A stretch of 64,000 bases of DNA from Suillus spraguei. Taxonomy: Eukaryota > Basidiomycota > Agaricomycetes > Boletales > Suillaceae. Of the stretch, positions 34,480 to 47,170 are shown piece by piece. Under the pieces are notes generated by a model that worked only from the letters and a program-made list of their open reading frames with translations, ran no database searches and was not told the DNA's origin. The translations under genes and the position numbers were made by a program. The stretch covers positions 1-64,000 of the forward strand of contig JABCPU010000053.1 in the NCBI GenBank assembly GCA_016800925.1, read 5' to 3'. Position 1 is the first letter of the stretch. Each line of letters starts with the position of its first letter.

Positions 34480-36516
34480 ATGCTCTCAAAGGTGAGTCTT
34501 CTTTATCCAAGCTCGTGGATATTCGTTTTAACTCCATATAGCATATCAACCCCAGCAGCCTCATCCACGAGTCGAAGGTTAGGAGTTCACGACCGAACTC
34601 TTATCATATTCGAGCTGATAGTGTACTATTATAGGACAAGCCCAACCATCATCGTCACCATCATCTGACTGGTACGGCCTCTGAATTCATATCTCACCCG
34701 TATGGAGCGCGATACGGAATCACATCTATACCTAAGTACCATATCCCTTCCAAGGGGGCTGACGCACAGACCGCTTATCAACTGATCCATGATGAGCTGA
34801 CCCTCGATGGATCTCCCTCTCTCAAGTCAGTCTCCTGAAGTTCGTATTACTTATTGTCTTCTCACCTTCCAAAAGTCTTGCGTCTTTTGTACAGACCTGG
34901 ATGCCAGAGCCCGCGAACAAGTTGATGATGGAAAACATATCCAAAAACTTAATAGATCAGGATGAGTATCCTATGACGCGTATGTCACGAACAGTAACCT
35001 GTCTAGTGATTACCACTTATGATCACATGCAGAGGAAATCCATACTCGTTGCGTCTCGATCCTTGCTGATCTTTGGCATGCACCTTCGACACAACAGGCA
35101 ATCGGGACTGCCACTACCGGTTCATCGGAAGCTATACAGCTGGGTGGTCTCGCCATGAAGCGACTCTGGCAAGAGCGTCGCAAGGCTGAGGGCAAGTCTA
35201 TCCACGAGCCTGGCCCTAACATCGTCATGGGTGCGAATGCTCAAGTCGCTCTTGAAAAGTTTGCACGTTACTTCGAGGTTGAATGCCGCCTCGTACCGGT
35301 CAGCGTTGAGAGCAAGTATAGGCTCGATCCCAAGAAAGCCATGGAATTTGTCGATGAAAATACCATTGGCGTTTATGTCATCCTTGGCAGTACTTACACC
35401 GGTCACTACGAACCAGTAAAAGAGATGTCTGACCTTCTTGATGAGTACGAGAAGAATACGGGAATCAGCGTCCCCATCCACGGTGAGGTATATTTGTATT
35501 CTGATCCCTTCATATCCACTAACCCCCCCCCCATTCAGTCGACGGAGCTTCGGGGGCCTTCGTGGCGCCCTTTGCGCATCCGACGCTACTTTGGGACTTC
35601 AAGCTTCCACGGGTCGTCTCTATCAACACCTCGGGTCACAAGTTTGGTCTGGCTTATGTAGGTGTCGGTTGGGTAGTATGGCGCTCCAAGAAGTACCTCC
35701 CGAAGGACCTCATCTTTGAGCTGCATTACCTTGGTTCAGTTGAATACTCATTCTCGCTCAATTTCTCCCGTCCTGCCGCACCCATCATCGCTCAATACTT
35801 CAACTTTGTTCACCTCGGATTCGAGGGATACCGTGCGGTAGCCAAAGATGACCTCAAGAATGCAAGGCTTTTGAGTCGTGCTCTCGAAAAGTCTGGCTGG
35901 TACACAGTGCTCAGTGACATACACCGACCAAAAGACGGAGAAATCCTTCATAAGGGTACCCGTAACGACGAAGAAAATCCGGAGGTCAGCATTCTACCGC
36001 TGGGTAGCAACGCTTTCTGACGTTCCGCAGCACTATGAAGAGGGTCTTCCGGTTATAGCATTCCGGCTCTCCGACAGTTTCCGGGAGTCGTATCCTGACA
36101 TCCAACAGAAATGGATTCAGATTCTTCTGCGATCTAAAGGGTGGATTGTCCCGAACTACGAACTTGCCCCTGACTTGGACCAGGTTGAAATTCTTCGGGT
36201 CGTCGTCAAGGAGAATATGACTGAAGTGGTCAGCATTCCCCTAATTTATTGTTGAGCTTTATTGAGGCTATCGTCTAGCTGGTGGACCGCCTGTTGGAAG
36301 ATATCGTTAGTAACGCTGAATATTTTGACTAATGCAAGAGCTGACATAATGATGATTACTCAGGTCGAGGTTACTCAAGACCTCATTAAACAAGATTCCC
36401 CCACAAATGCCCTCACCTTGCTTGGAAAACACGGTAATCAGAACCGTAAAAATGTCAGTAAGTTGGACGAAGGATCTGCTCCCGAGTACTCCGGTACCTA
36501 TGCGAAGCCGTGTTAG
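34480..36516 (+). CDS. GAD: Glutamate decarboxylase (PLP-dependent)
   Basis: The first exon is only MLSK (34480-34491). Later exons read SSLIHESK, then [60 protein letters not shown], and [20 protein letters not shown]. Then [15 protein letters not shown], the PLP lysine in [16 protein letters not shown] (about 35620-35680), and [20 protein letters not shown]. The C-terminus ends GTYAKPC (TAG at 36514). Enzyme: glutamate to GABA plus CO2, the entry step of the GABA shunt, cytosolic. Length and motif order fit type II PLP decarboxylases (about 530 residues). At least eight short introns, frames consistent. A TATA box and GATA words lie in the promoter. Confidence 0.96.
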
Positions 36517-37827
36517 AAGGTGAAAGGACTGGCAAATTTTGTACAAAAGCTTTGGGGCTCAGATTTAAATGTACGATAGCAGTCGAGTACGTAGGAATTG
36601 CAAGTGTATATGAAGTTAACCTCAGCTGGACGAATAAGCATGATACGCATAACCAGTAACACGGACATACCTCGAATCGGTCAGCTCTTCAACGATATAC
36701 AGTATAGGACCGACCGGCATTTGAGCCAAACAGCTACCACACACTTAACTTTCGTTTATCGACCCATTCGACAGCGCAGACATACCCGAAATACATGGAT
36801 CTTGTGTACTGTCGAGTAGAAACGAAAAAAAAACAGTGCATGCATGCTACAGGTCAGAAACATGCCCTCTGTCAACACCAGCGAGGAATTGTTCATGTCA
36901 GAAATCCTGCCAAATGAAATATTTATATCTATAGTACAGTTTCGGTACAATGAAATATGTCCAACATACAACATGCTGCCACTGGGATTTCGGACAATTT
37001 GGACTTTTATTACCGGAGTCGAGAAGTGACTCGATGATCGATAGGCTACTGAAAATATGCCGAAGTCTGTAGGCAGTCCGCACAGCATGACGTAAGCCCC
37101 CGCAGCGCTTTATTAATATAATTAATAAAATAATACAAATAATAATAATCATCAATTAGTGTATCAAAACGGCTGCTGTGCTCCATGTGTAGATAAAGAT
37201 TTATATAGTACAGCGGCATACGTAGCAGCCCTGACAAACATATGGAAATCGTGAGATATGAGAGCAAGATATATTAAGTTAGACTTGAAGCTAAAATAAT
37301 ATCCAGATTAACTCATCGATGCTTATACTATTAGCCAGCATGTTGTTTACCGCGTAATAGTAACGGTGGACTGGACTGTATTTACTGTCTTTCTTTGATC
37401 ATCATCAATGGCAGATGATCAGTCAGAAGTTATTGAACGTTCGACAAAATGTGCGAACACCATCTCACCACTTCATAACTTGACAAAGAAGATAGCTGTT
37501 CAAAATTTTTGATTCCACTTTATGAGAGTAAAGGTATTTAGTAGTACCTACCCCTTTCAAGCTTTTGCAACCTAATTTCCAGTACCAGGTTATGCCAATA
37601 TCCACGTGTCTGTTCCTCACTTGCACATCCGCTCCAAATAATGATTCACTTGAACATGCGTCACTTGCCATTGGTCCAACCCTGCTTATCAGGAGGCGTC
37701 TGCCAGTGCGTTTTCTCAAGCAAACTTAGCCTATCCGAGTATCATATCTTCTCGTCTCATCTGAGAGGTGTGTATTTAAGGAATCCACATCGGAAACTAA
37801 TCTACCCGTACATCCTCTGCGGGAGTC
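36517..37827. other. AT-rich intergenic region, no gene seen
   Basis: There is no supported coding sequence between GAD and the OPT gene. The segment 37100-37300 is very AT-rich with TAATAAT runs. The last ~60 bp form the OPT promoter, with a TATTTAAG word near 37772. Confidence 0.5.
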
Positions 37828-40800
37828 ATGGCCCATTCTCATCTTACGGAGCCATCAGAGGTGCTTGAGCACCAGGAGAAAGATCTGAAGGTCTTCGATG
37901 TCCACAGCACAGAGAGCGTAGAAGAGACTCCCTCTCAAGAGTCTGAGCACATCATCCGCGGGGCAGGAGACATCACCCACTTGGTATGTCTAACAACAAG
38001 GGCGTGCGTTGTCGGCTCAATACGTTCAATTTGCTTTAGATCATATCAGATGAGGATAATCCTGATCTCCCCGCACTGACATTCCGTTTCTGGGTCCTTG
38101 GCATTGGGCTAGCGACTTTTGGTGAGTTGGAATGAAGCCCTCTCTTAATGTCGACGCAAATTGACGTTCGATCTGTCTCAGGATCTGTGCTATCTGAGAT
38201 TTATTTTTGGAAGCCCCAGAATGCTATAGTCTCGGCCTTGTTTCAACTGATTATATCTTACGTTCTGGGTACTGCAGTGAGTTTCTGCAGTTTTCTTCAC
38301 TGTGTTTCAATTGATGGAGAGAATACGAAGATGCATTATGCTATACCTTCTACTGGGATTTGGCGCCGCCTCAATCCTGGACCATTCAACATCAAGGAGC
38401 ACACGTGCATCACCATTATGGCGTCCACTGCGTCAGTTACAGCCAATGCTATTGGTATCGTAGCAACACTTGATTTATTTTACGGCGTGACTTTGAATCC
38501 TGGAGCCGCGATCTTCCAAACGTTCGCATCGCAGGTACTACCAACCGCTTGCTAAGTCTGGTATTGGAATTGACCATATGATTCAGTTGATTGGATATGG
38601 TTTTGCAGGGCTTCTAAGAACCCTCCTCGTATGGCCAACTTACGCTCTTTTTCCGAATCAGCTCCCGTCAATTTCTCTTCTGCAATCAATGCACTTTGGT
38701 GGTTTGCTCAACCGCAAGAAGATGAAGTACTTCTGGATCGGTAATTCTTTTCAACTTGAACTTCATGAATACTAAAAACCTCCTCAGTCTTTTGGGCTAT
38801 CTTTTGTTGGGTCGGTGAAGCAACTTAAGCATAGCACGAGCTTGTCCTCACCGATCTTGCTTTGCTATCCACAGGAGATCATTCCGACTTGGATATTTCC
38901 CCTCATAACGGCGTTCTCTGTTATTTGTCTGGCTGATAATGGTCGCTCGCCTGTTATTCGCAACATCTTTGGTGCGGGAGGTTCCAATGAAGGTCTAGGC
39001 CTGCTGTCATTCAGCTTCGACTGGACCTTGATTACACAAGCGTATCCATTATATTGGCCTCTGCAAACTCAAGTATCTTCCTGGATTGGACTGGGATTTG
39101 GTTATGCTCTGATGGGTGTGTCACATTGTATTAGTCCCTTGTTGACACCATTCATCAATTCACTATCAGCCGGATGCTATTACAACGACGTGTTCCAGGG
39201 GTATTCGAGGGGGTTACCGTTTATGTCAACTGCACTATTCACTGGTAATGGCTCATCATACAACCAATCCGCAATCCTTAGCTCCGACAATCGACTCGAC
39301 CCGGCAAAGTATGCTGAAGTAGGACCTCCGTGCGTACATGAACAGGCATGGCTAATATTTTTGCACTGAAAATACCTTCCAGATTCATGACAACAACCTA
39401 CGCAGTTTCTTTGCTCATGAGCTATGCTTCCATGGGAGCAGCATTTTCCCACATATTGTTGTGGCACTGGACAGAGCTATGGCAAGCTTTCAAAGGCTTC
39501 AATTTCTTAAAGTCAGGACAGGATTTTGAGGAGTGAGATATGCCTTTTCCTTCACTTTCGGACTTTCTTTGACGTCGCGTTCTAGTATTCACTTTCAGCG
39601 AATGAAAGTTTATAAAGAGGTTCCACAATGGTGGTATGGTTCTGTTTTCATCGTGTCGTTGGGCCTAGCGATTGGTATGGCGTACGTCGGCATCAACACG
39701 CTGCCGTGGTGGTCTGTCCTCGTCTTTACCGTCATCGGTGAGTGACCAACTTTGAAGGGTTTTATTTCACCTTATGTTTCCTTGTATAGCATTCATTCTC
39801 GCCGTCATCCTTGGTTTTATATACGCTGTAACAGGATTCCAGATCCCCACCGGAGGTTTTGTACAAGTCATTGCTGTCGGTTGTTTTTCTGCGTTAATGG
39901 TGGCGGTTGACACTGATAGGTCATATTTAGGCATACGTCCATCCCCAGCAACCGATTCAGAACATGTATGCAAAGTTGTACGGTTACAACACGGGTTATC
40001 AGACATTCGCTATGCTCTCCGATTTGAAGCTAGGTGCTGTCTTTCAATTTAATGATTTAACTCAAGATTTAATGTTTGCCTTTGAAGGACAATATGCGAA
40101 GGTGCCACCCAGAGCTACTTTTGTTGCGCAAATCAGCGGCACGATTATTGGGGCCAGTAAGTAACTTATGTTCTATGAGGCTGAACTCGCTGAATGCTTT
40201 GATTGAGTCTTCAATTATATCCTCTACAAGTCTATCGTAGACGCGCACAGAGCCGATCTGATAAACCGTGCGCTATATCATACATATACAGTTGCTACTT
40301 GAACTCAAGGATTGATTATAGCGATCGGAACACGTATATGGTCAGGTTGGAACTCACAGGAGATTAACTCAGCGGCAATTACATGGGGCGCTCTGAGTGC
40401 GGAGCTATACAGCCCAGGTAAAACATACTTCCAGGTTCGTTTCCGAGTAGATTGTTGCAAACGCAGATTCATAACCTCTTTCCAGATCCCTCTTGGACTT
40501 CTATACGGGTTCCTCGCTCCTTTCTTGCTCTATGGCTTGCATCGCCTATTCCCGAGGTAATTCCTCTGCAGTGTGACTTACAGAAATCTGATACTTGGGA
40601 CGAAATAGACAACGGATCTGGTCTTACCTCAACATGCCGATTATATTCACGTATCTTGGTTGGCTTCCGTTCTCAGTCAATGGTACGTTCATAAATCGTA
40701 CGATGTTATACAGCTTGTACTGATTATTAATACAGGGATGTGGTGGCCAGGGTTCGTCATCGGCTTGTATACGCAATGGTGGGTCAGGACCCGAAAGCCA

Positions 40801-41140
40801 AGATGGTACATTAAATATAACTGTGCGTAATCTGACCGAAGATATCATGACGAGCCGACTAGGGATAACTATAAAGATCTGACCTCCGCCGCTTTGGACG
40901 GAGGTGCGTCCATCATTTACTTCATCCTTAATTTTGCGGTGTTCGGTGAGTTCTTTGTTCGCGAGTTGGTACATGCCATTGTACTTACTCCAGTTAAGGG
41001 GCAAGTGGGAATACCATAAGCTTCCCTACGTGGTGGGGAAATCCGAATCCGAATGTTATCAGTGTTGGTGAGTTCATGGCTGCATCATTCTTTGAGATGA
41101 TTGTCATTTGCCAAAATCAGACCATTGCATGGCCACATAA
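37828..41140 (+). CDS. Oligopeptide transporter, OPT family (ISP4-like)
   Basis: It starts MAHSHLTEPSEVLEHQEKD at 37828. A hydrophilic N-terminus is followed by about a dozen hydrophobic segments. Family landmarks: NPGPFNIKEH (about 38375-38405), ADNGRSPVIRNIFGAGGSNE, LSFSFDWTLI, VPQWWYGSVFIVSLGLAIGM, YGYNTGYQTFAMLSDLKLG, YAKVPPRATFVAQISGTIIG, LGWLPFSVNG, and LDGGASIIYFILNFAVFG. The last exons give FPTWWGNPNPN and VDHCMAT with TAA at 41138. OPT proteins carry tetra- and pentapeptides or glutathione with protons across the plasma membrane. There are many short introns, including one of about 150 bp at 40158-40310. Substrate cannot be deduced. Confidence 0.93.
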
Positions 41141-41507
41141 CATACTTTTAAGTGATCGACTTCCTTGTCCTGACGAAGTATATTTAGTGGATTTGTTGAA
41201 ATGCATGAAGTTCGTATATTTGAGATGTCTCAACCACCCTGCCAATCCAATGTTAGGGAAGAGACATTTTCTGGACATTACTAGACGCATTTACATTCAT
41301 GACGACATGTAGTCGCAGTTGTTCATTTGCGTTGTCACTCTTACCATGAGGTTGTTATGAGATTTGCGACCACATCTCCCACCTGCAGCGGGAAACAGAT
41401 GCTTAAATAAACTAATCCGGCCAAACTTCTTGTGAGACAATTTTGACGACATCAAAAAACATCATGCGTATGTCGACTACGTGAGAGGTGCGGTGGGCAT
41501 GATCGAC

Positions 41508-41853
41508 TCAATCATCCTGGTGAAGTTCCTTCCAAACCTGCTCAGTTTTCAAACGTTTCTCTTTGGCCTGGGTGCGGTTACGAGTCGAGCGCTCGACACG
41601 CTAAGCAAAGGAAATGTAAGCGCCCAGAGGGACACGCTAAAGGCAAGCCACTGACCTCTTTGCGAAGGCACTTGTTAAGGCTGTCCTTTTCTTCATTGCA
41701 ACCACCAGTCAGTCGAGCCCAGTTATTAACGTGGCATGCATCCAGTGCCTGGATGAATTCTCTGCAGACTTTAATGGCTAGGTCAGAACAGAAAAGGATA
41801 GTGCGAGGGCCGCGCGCCGCACCTATTCGTTTATCGGACAACTGCGGGTGCAT
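41508..41853 (-). CDS. CMC2: CMC2-like twin CX9C mitochondrial protein
   Basis: It starts MHPQLSDKRI at 41853. After one intron it reads AIKVCREFIQALDACHVNNW, then GGCNEEKDSLNKCLRKE, a second intron, and RVERSTRNRTQAKEKRLK, ending KELHQDD (stop 41508-41510). Cysteines fall in two exact CX9C pairs (CREFIQALDAC and CNEEKDSLNKC). Such proteins are imported into the intermembrane space by Mia40 oxidation, and CMC2 assists cytochrome c oxidase assembly. About 80 residues, as in the family. Divergent from transketolase. Confidence 0.92.
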
Positions 41854-42163
41854 CTGAGAAATGCTGCATGAAAAATTAAGGGCTATTAAGCATCAACTGA
41901 CAGTCGGATCCAAGGCAGTTCTCGAAAACCAGTGTTAACGATACACGCACAGACCAAGATGAGAAGAGAGCCCCGGTCAAGCCCTCGGTTGTGTGTTTTC
42001 CGTAGACAACCGTCTTGTCGAGAGAATCAACGTGTGAAATGGTTCCATGGTCGTAACGTAACCCTTGGTAAGCCGGTCGCTAACTTAAATCTCTTGGACA
42101 AGTCGAAACACTATATATTAACCCCAATAATCCCAATCTCCTTCTCTTTCAAATCCATCAATA
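41854..42163. promoter_or_regulatory. Shared divergent promoter CMC2 / transketolase, TATA box
   Basis: 310 bp separates the start codons. TATATATTA at about 42112-42120 lies some 45-50 bp before the transketolase ATG; a pyrimidine-rich stretch (42140-42152) follows, typical of highly expressed fungal genes. Confidence 0.55.
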
Positions 42164-45013
42164 ATGTCTCAATTCACTTCAGAATCAACAGACAACACTT
42201 CCATTGCTACCATCCGCACTCTTGCTGCCGATGTCGTTGGCAAGGCAAACTCTGGCCATCCAGGTGGGCACGACTAGATCAACTTCATCATGTACACCGA
42301 TAACAATGATGACCATCTTTAAGGTGCACCCATGGGTATGGCACCTGTATCCCATGTCCTCTTCACAAGGCAAGTGATATCGAATCATGTCCGCCTCGTA
42401 CGATTATTTAATGCATCCCAGATTCTTCAACGCAAACCCCAAAAGCTCCAAGTGGTTTAACCGCGACCGATTCGTTCTATCTAATGGGTGTGTTTGTGTT
42501 CATATTCATATCCAACTACTCGCTGATGATCATTGCAGACACGCGTATGCTCCTGACCCCTGACTGGTGTATCGCTAACTGATGGCCACTCCAGCTGCGC
42601 ACTGCAGTACATCTTGTTGCACCTCTTGGGATACAAGCTTTCCATGGATGACCTTAAGGCATTCAGGCAGATTGATTCTCTGACCCCTGGACACCCTGAA
42701 GCAAACCACACTGATGGTGAGTGCTCCTTATGATACAGTCTATGTCGGGGGACCGCTGACACTGCGCCAGGTATCGAGGTCACCACCGGTCCCCTTGGTC
42801 AGGGATTCGCCAACGGTGTTGGTCTTGCTATGGCTCAGGCACACTTGGGCGCGGTTTACAACCGTCCTGGGTTTGACCTTATCAACAATTACACGTATGG
42901 TTGGTATTTTCCCAGTTCCGAGGATTCGGAACATGTCATAACTATCTATCCGCAGTTTTCACTGGAGATGGCTGTTTGATGGAGGGTGTTGCAAGCGAGG
43001 CCGCTTCTCTTGCTGGTCACTTGCAGTTGGGCAACTTGATCGTCGTATGTACCTTTCACGTGTGATTTTTTACCTCGATTAATCGGCCTGCATCGGTCTC
43101 CTAGATCTATGATGATAACCGTAAGTCGGATCCTCATTGGCCTGCAGGTCCGTTCCGTGACTCATCCCCATCAAGATATTTCTATCGATGGTGACACCGC
43201 TGTCGCATTCACTGAGAATGTTGAGCAACGCTTCATGTCATACGGATGGCAAGTTCTCCATGTCAGTGACGGTGACCAGTACGAGTTTGTTTCTCATCCA
43301 TATTTTTGATGTCTCACTTGCGCTCAGTGATCTTGCTGGCATTTACGGTGCCATTGTCGCTGCCCGTGCCGAGAAGAACAAGCCTACCATCATCTGTCTC
43401 AAGACTACGATCGGTTATGGATCAAAGCAACAGGGCACCACGGTGTCCATGGCTCTCGTGCGTATATTTCTTGACGTTTCAAGTGCCTGCGTGCGAACCG
43501 CCTTTCCCTAGCTCTCAAGGCCGATGATATTCAATCCCTCAAGAGCAAATTTGGATTCCCTCCTGAAGAAAAGTTCTATGTGCCTCAGGAGACTTACGAC
43601 ACTTATCGAGCAGTTGCACTTCGCGGTGCCAAGCTCGAATCCCAGTGGAACACACTTCTCGCTGCGTACGCCCAAGCATACCCCAAGGAGCACGCAGAGC
43701 TCACTCGCCGGATTTCTGGGAAACTCCCGGAAGGATGGGAGAAAAAGCTCCCCGTGTACACGCCTGCAGATCCGGCTCAAGCATCTCGCAAGCTGTCTGA
43801 GCTTGTCCTCACGGCGATTACTCCCGCGCTCCCCGATCTCATTGGTGGCTCTGCCGATCTGACAGGCAGTAACTTGACCAAGGTTAAGGGAACCGTCGAC
43901 TTCCAGCCTCCTAGCACCGGACTCGGAAGCTACGCTGGCACGTACATCCGATATGGTGTTCGTGAGCATGGTATGGGCGCCATTGCCAATGGTCTGCATG
44001 CTATGGTGGCATTGTGCCATTTGTCGCTACATTCTTGGTGAACAGCATACTTCCTTAGCCAATGTTTCTTGCTGATCCCAATCCTAGAACTTCGTTTCAT
44101 ACGCAGTTGGTGCCGTCAGGTTGTCCGCGCTCAGTAAGCATCAGGTTATTTGGGTTGGTGAGTAAACAGAATTTTTCAGAAACTAGGAACAATATTCACA
44201 ATTTGTTAAGCCACGCATGATTCCATCGGTCTTGGAGAAGACGGTCCCACTCACCAGCCGATCGAAACTGGCGTCCACTTGCGTGCAATCCCCAACCTTG
44301 ACTTCTGGCGCCCCGCAGATGGTAACGAAACATCCGCGGCCTATCTTGTCGCTCTCAAGAGCACGCAGACACCATCCGTCCTCTCACTTTCCCGACAGAA
44401 TTGCCCAACCTTGAGGGCTCTACCATTGAGCGTGCAGCACGGGGTGGATACGTGCTCTACGATGTTGCCAACGAAGACATGACAATTGTCAGCAGTGGTA
44501 GCGAGGTTCCGATCGCTCTTGAGGCAGCAAGCTTGCTCAAGAAAGAGGGCATCAACGTCAGGCTTGTCAGCTTGCCTTGCTGGTCGGTGTTCGACAAGCA
44601 GGACCAACAATACAGGCTCAGTGTCCTGAGGAGCGGTGCTCCCATTCTATCATTAGAGGCACTCACGGTAAATTGAATAGCTGAAGAAGTGACGCACTTG
44701 GCTGACTTGTCTCGAAATAGACCACTGGTTGGCAAAAATACAGCCATGAGGTGAGGTTTTGTGATCACATCGACTTTGCTGAATAGCTCATATATTTGGC
44801 AGCAATATGGTCTACCTGCTTGGGGTGCTTCAGGACCGTACCTCAAGGTGTATGAGAAGTTTGGCATCACTGGTCCTAGTAAGTTAGCGTATACGCAAGG
44901 CTGGGATCCTTACTGACTGTGACCCAGACATTGCTGCCGTTAGCAAGAAGGTCATCGCTTTCTACAAGCAGAAGGGCGGTGAAGTCGTGTCCCCTCTCGT
45001 CAAGGCTTTGTAG
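42164..45013 (+). CDS. TKL1: Transketolase (frame broken by three single-base deletions in this sequence)
   Basis: It starts [18 protein letters not shown] at 42164 and ends SPLVKAL (TAG 45011-45013). The TPP domain is clear: [69 protein letters not shown], and IYDDNHISIDGDT. The pyrimidine domain has [32 protein letters not shown], and [19 protein letters not shown]. The C-terminal domain has [20 protein letters not shown] and [13 protein letters not shown]. The enzyme transfers two-carbon ketol units in the non-oxidative pentose phosphate pathway. Three conserved blocks need one extra base: GTHGVHGSPLKADD at about 43438, ANGLHAYGGIVPF at about 44001, and SLSRQNLPNLEG at about 44400. Everything else is intact, so sequence error is likelier than a pseudogene. 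Confidence 0.93.
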
Positions 45014-45267
45014 GTTATTGTGCCCAGTATTAATAAAATTCACCGGTCGTGGAATTAGGTTAGATTACTTGTAGAAAGCACAGCATAAAGATCCCATAAT
45101 CAAATAGATTGATGATTAACAAATTGTGGTGCAAGGGTAGTCAAACAAAGTTGAGGGACCTTTAATGGTCCTTATGGTTCGAGCAAACAGTACAAAGCTT
45201 CAGGTGAAGGCTTGTCAATGTGTGGATAAGGATAGTCGCAAGTGCGAGTCTACACGGATACGAACGG

Positions 45268-45813
45268 CTATTTGCGGTGAACAGTCATTGTGTCCCAGGT
45301 CAATCTCTCCTCCTCTTCCTTGAGGACGTTCAGGATATGAGGTCGGAGGTATCGCTTGTCCTGAAACAGCGGTCAACGTCCATCCACTATGCAGTACTGC
45401 AAGACGTCAACATACATGCTCAGGCTTAGACCACTGTTCTTTTGGCAACGGTTTGTGGTGAAGATCACAGTTGCTTGCGACTTTGAAGCGATAGGACCGG
45501 TCATATGTTTCTCGTGGAGTTAAACGACTGAGTGCCTGTGATGCCAGTCAATGTTAAGTATGTTCACAAAAAGCGGGTGTTGTGACTCACTCTTTGGACT
45601 TCTGGGCTCTCTTCGACCTCTGCATGAATATAATTTAAGCACGTTGAACATCCCAAAACTAAACATAAGACACGCACGGAGGTCATCGTATTTTAGGCCC
45701 ATCTTGCGGTAGCCCATGAGGTTGGCATACCAGTGAGCGATTGGTGTCACGTATTTCTTGAGCGTCCGCGAGGAGCGAATGTAAGGTGCGAGGGATGGAC
45801 CGAGCGCGTTCAT
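45268..45813 (-). CDS. QCR7: QCR7, subunit 7 (14 kDa) of the cytochrome bc1 complex
   Basis: It starts MNALGPSLAPYIRSSRTLKK at 45813 and continues AHWYANLMGYRKMGLKYDDL, then after an intron VEESPEVQR, then ALSRLTPRETYDRSYRFKVA, LHHKPLPKEQWSKPEH, and a last exon DKRYLRPHILNVLKEEEERL, ending TVHRK (stop 45268-45270). About 124 residues, as in yeast Qcr7. It sits on the matrix side of complex III and is needed for its assembly. All three introns are GT-AG. Divergent from NDK with a 215-bp common upstream region. Confidence 0.94.
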
Positions 45814-46028
45814 CGCGTTGGCTACTGAGTGTGGTGTCTTCACAAACTGTAATTCAAGAAGCGGAACCACTCGGGATATTATTTGGTACTATTTGCATTT
45901 GCTTTATTTAGACTTATTTTTTGAAAAAGATAAGATCTGGACAATTTAAAGATAAAAAAACTCACAACAAAATCTTGATTGCGATCCGTTAGAACCACTT
46001 CCTCATCTTTCTGCTTAGACAAAACAAC
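45814..46028. promoter_or_regulatory. Shared divergent promoter QCR7 / NDK
   Basis: The 215 bp between the two start codons is AT-rich, with a run TTATTTTTTGAAAAAG near 45913-45928. The bidirectional arrangement links a respiratory-chain subunit with nucleotide metabolism. Confidence 0.5.
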
Positions 46029-46709
46029 ATGCCCAACATTCATGAACGTACTTACATCATGGTCAAGGTAATTATTCATCATCTCGAGATGGTCATCCGC
46101 TGAACAACCCCGTCATCTTTCAGCCCGATGGTGTTGACCGTGGTCTTATTGGCGAGATCACCGCCCGCTTTGAGAAACGTGGCTTCAAACTCATCGCCGC
46201 CAAGCTCGTCTCTCCAACCAAGGAGCATCTCCAGAAGCGTAAGTTCTGGATCTGACCAGATTCTCAACGCATTGATTGATCACATTCACATTCGGCTATA
46301 GACTATGAGGACCTCTCTGAGAAGCCCTTCTTCCCTGGTTTGATCAGATACATGGTCTCTGGCCCTGTATTTGCTATGGTCTGGGAGGGCTTGGATGCTG
46401 TGAAAACTGGCCGTGTCATGTTGGGCGCCACCAACCCCCTTCAGTCAGGCCCTGGTCAGTCTATGCGTAGTCATCAACTTACTCTCTGGTGCTAAATTTA
46501 TCATAGGCACCATCCGCGGTGACTACGCCCTTGCCGTTGGCCGTAATATCTGCCACGGCTCTGATTCCGTTGAGAACGCCGAGAAAGAGATCGCTCTGTA
46601 GGCTCACGAGAACACCTCGATTTATTCTGTCTGACTATTGTTGCAGCTGGTTCCCGGAGGGCCTCGTTCAATATTCGCGCTCTAATGAACAAAGGTCTAC
46701 GAGATCTAG
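46029..46709 (+). CDS. NDK1: Nucleoside diphosphate kinase (last residues shifted by a missing base)
   Basis: It starts [13 protein letters not shown] at 46029, then [80 protein letters not shown] (active-site His in NICHGSDS), and [18 protein letters not shown] transfers phosphate from ATP to other nucleoside diphosphates through a phosphohistidine. The usual C-terminus (…VYE) appears if one A is added to the AAA run at 46691-46693: the frame then reads KVYEI and stops at 46707-46709. As written it continues to 46752 with an unrelated basic tail. Four short introns. Confidence 0.94.
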
Positions 46710-47170
46710 AGGTGTACAAAAGGACAGCAACAGGAATCGTCAAATGTTGTAAACTAGATACCATTCTGACTGCACGTGGAAAGTGGCCAGCTACCGTGAA
46801 TCAGAATCAGCGTTCGCGCAATCAAGGACATCACAATAGATTGCTAGTAAAACAATAATAAAACAGATAATAGACGAAGATAATGAACGCGAACAAGGTA
46901 TTGTATGCAATAAGAGTGAGGGTATGTGTGCAAGAAATGATGATAGGATAAATTCGAGAGAACAACTGCCAGTCTGTGCGAGCACCTACTACACACTCCT
47001 CGGCGTGCCATAATACTGCAGGATCCAGCTACCCAAGGTATTTGATCCTGGACATGCGACCTACTATGTAAGAGGAACACCGGCCAGCCACCACTGATAG
47101 ACATCTGCGGCGCTTGCAAAGCGCATTAAAGCTTGGAAAACGATCGATGTCATCCAGCCACAAGCATGGA
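46710..47170. other. Convergent intergenic region NDK / SMG6
   Basis: This holds the 3' ends of two convergent genes. No coding sequence or RNA gene is recognisable. Runs such as AATAATAAAACA near 46852 could serve as polyadenylation signals. Confidence 0.45.

Noticed and set aside
42164..45013. Transketolase as a true pseudogene
   Set aside because: Three single-base losses are the only defects in a gene with intact introns and motifs, and the same kind of defect occurs in other housekeeping genes nearby. Sequence error is the simpler explanation, though not proven.
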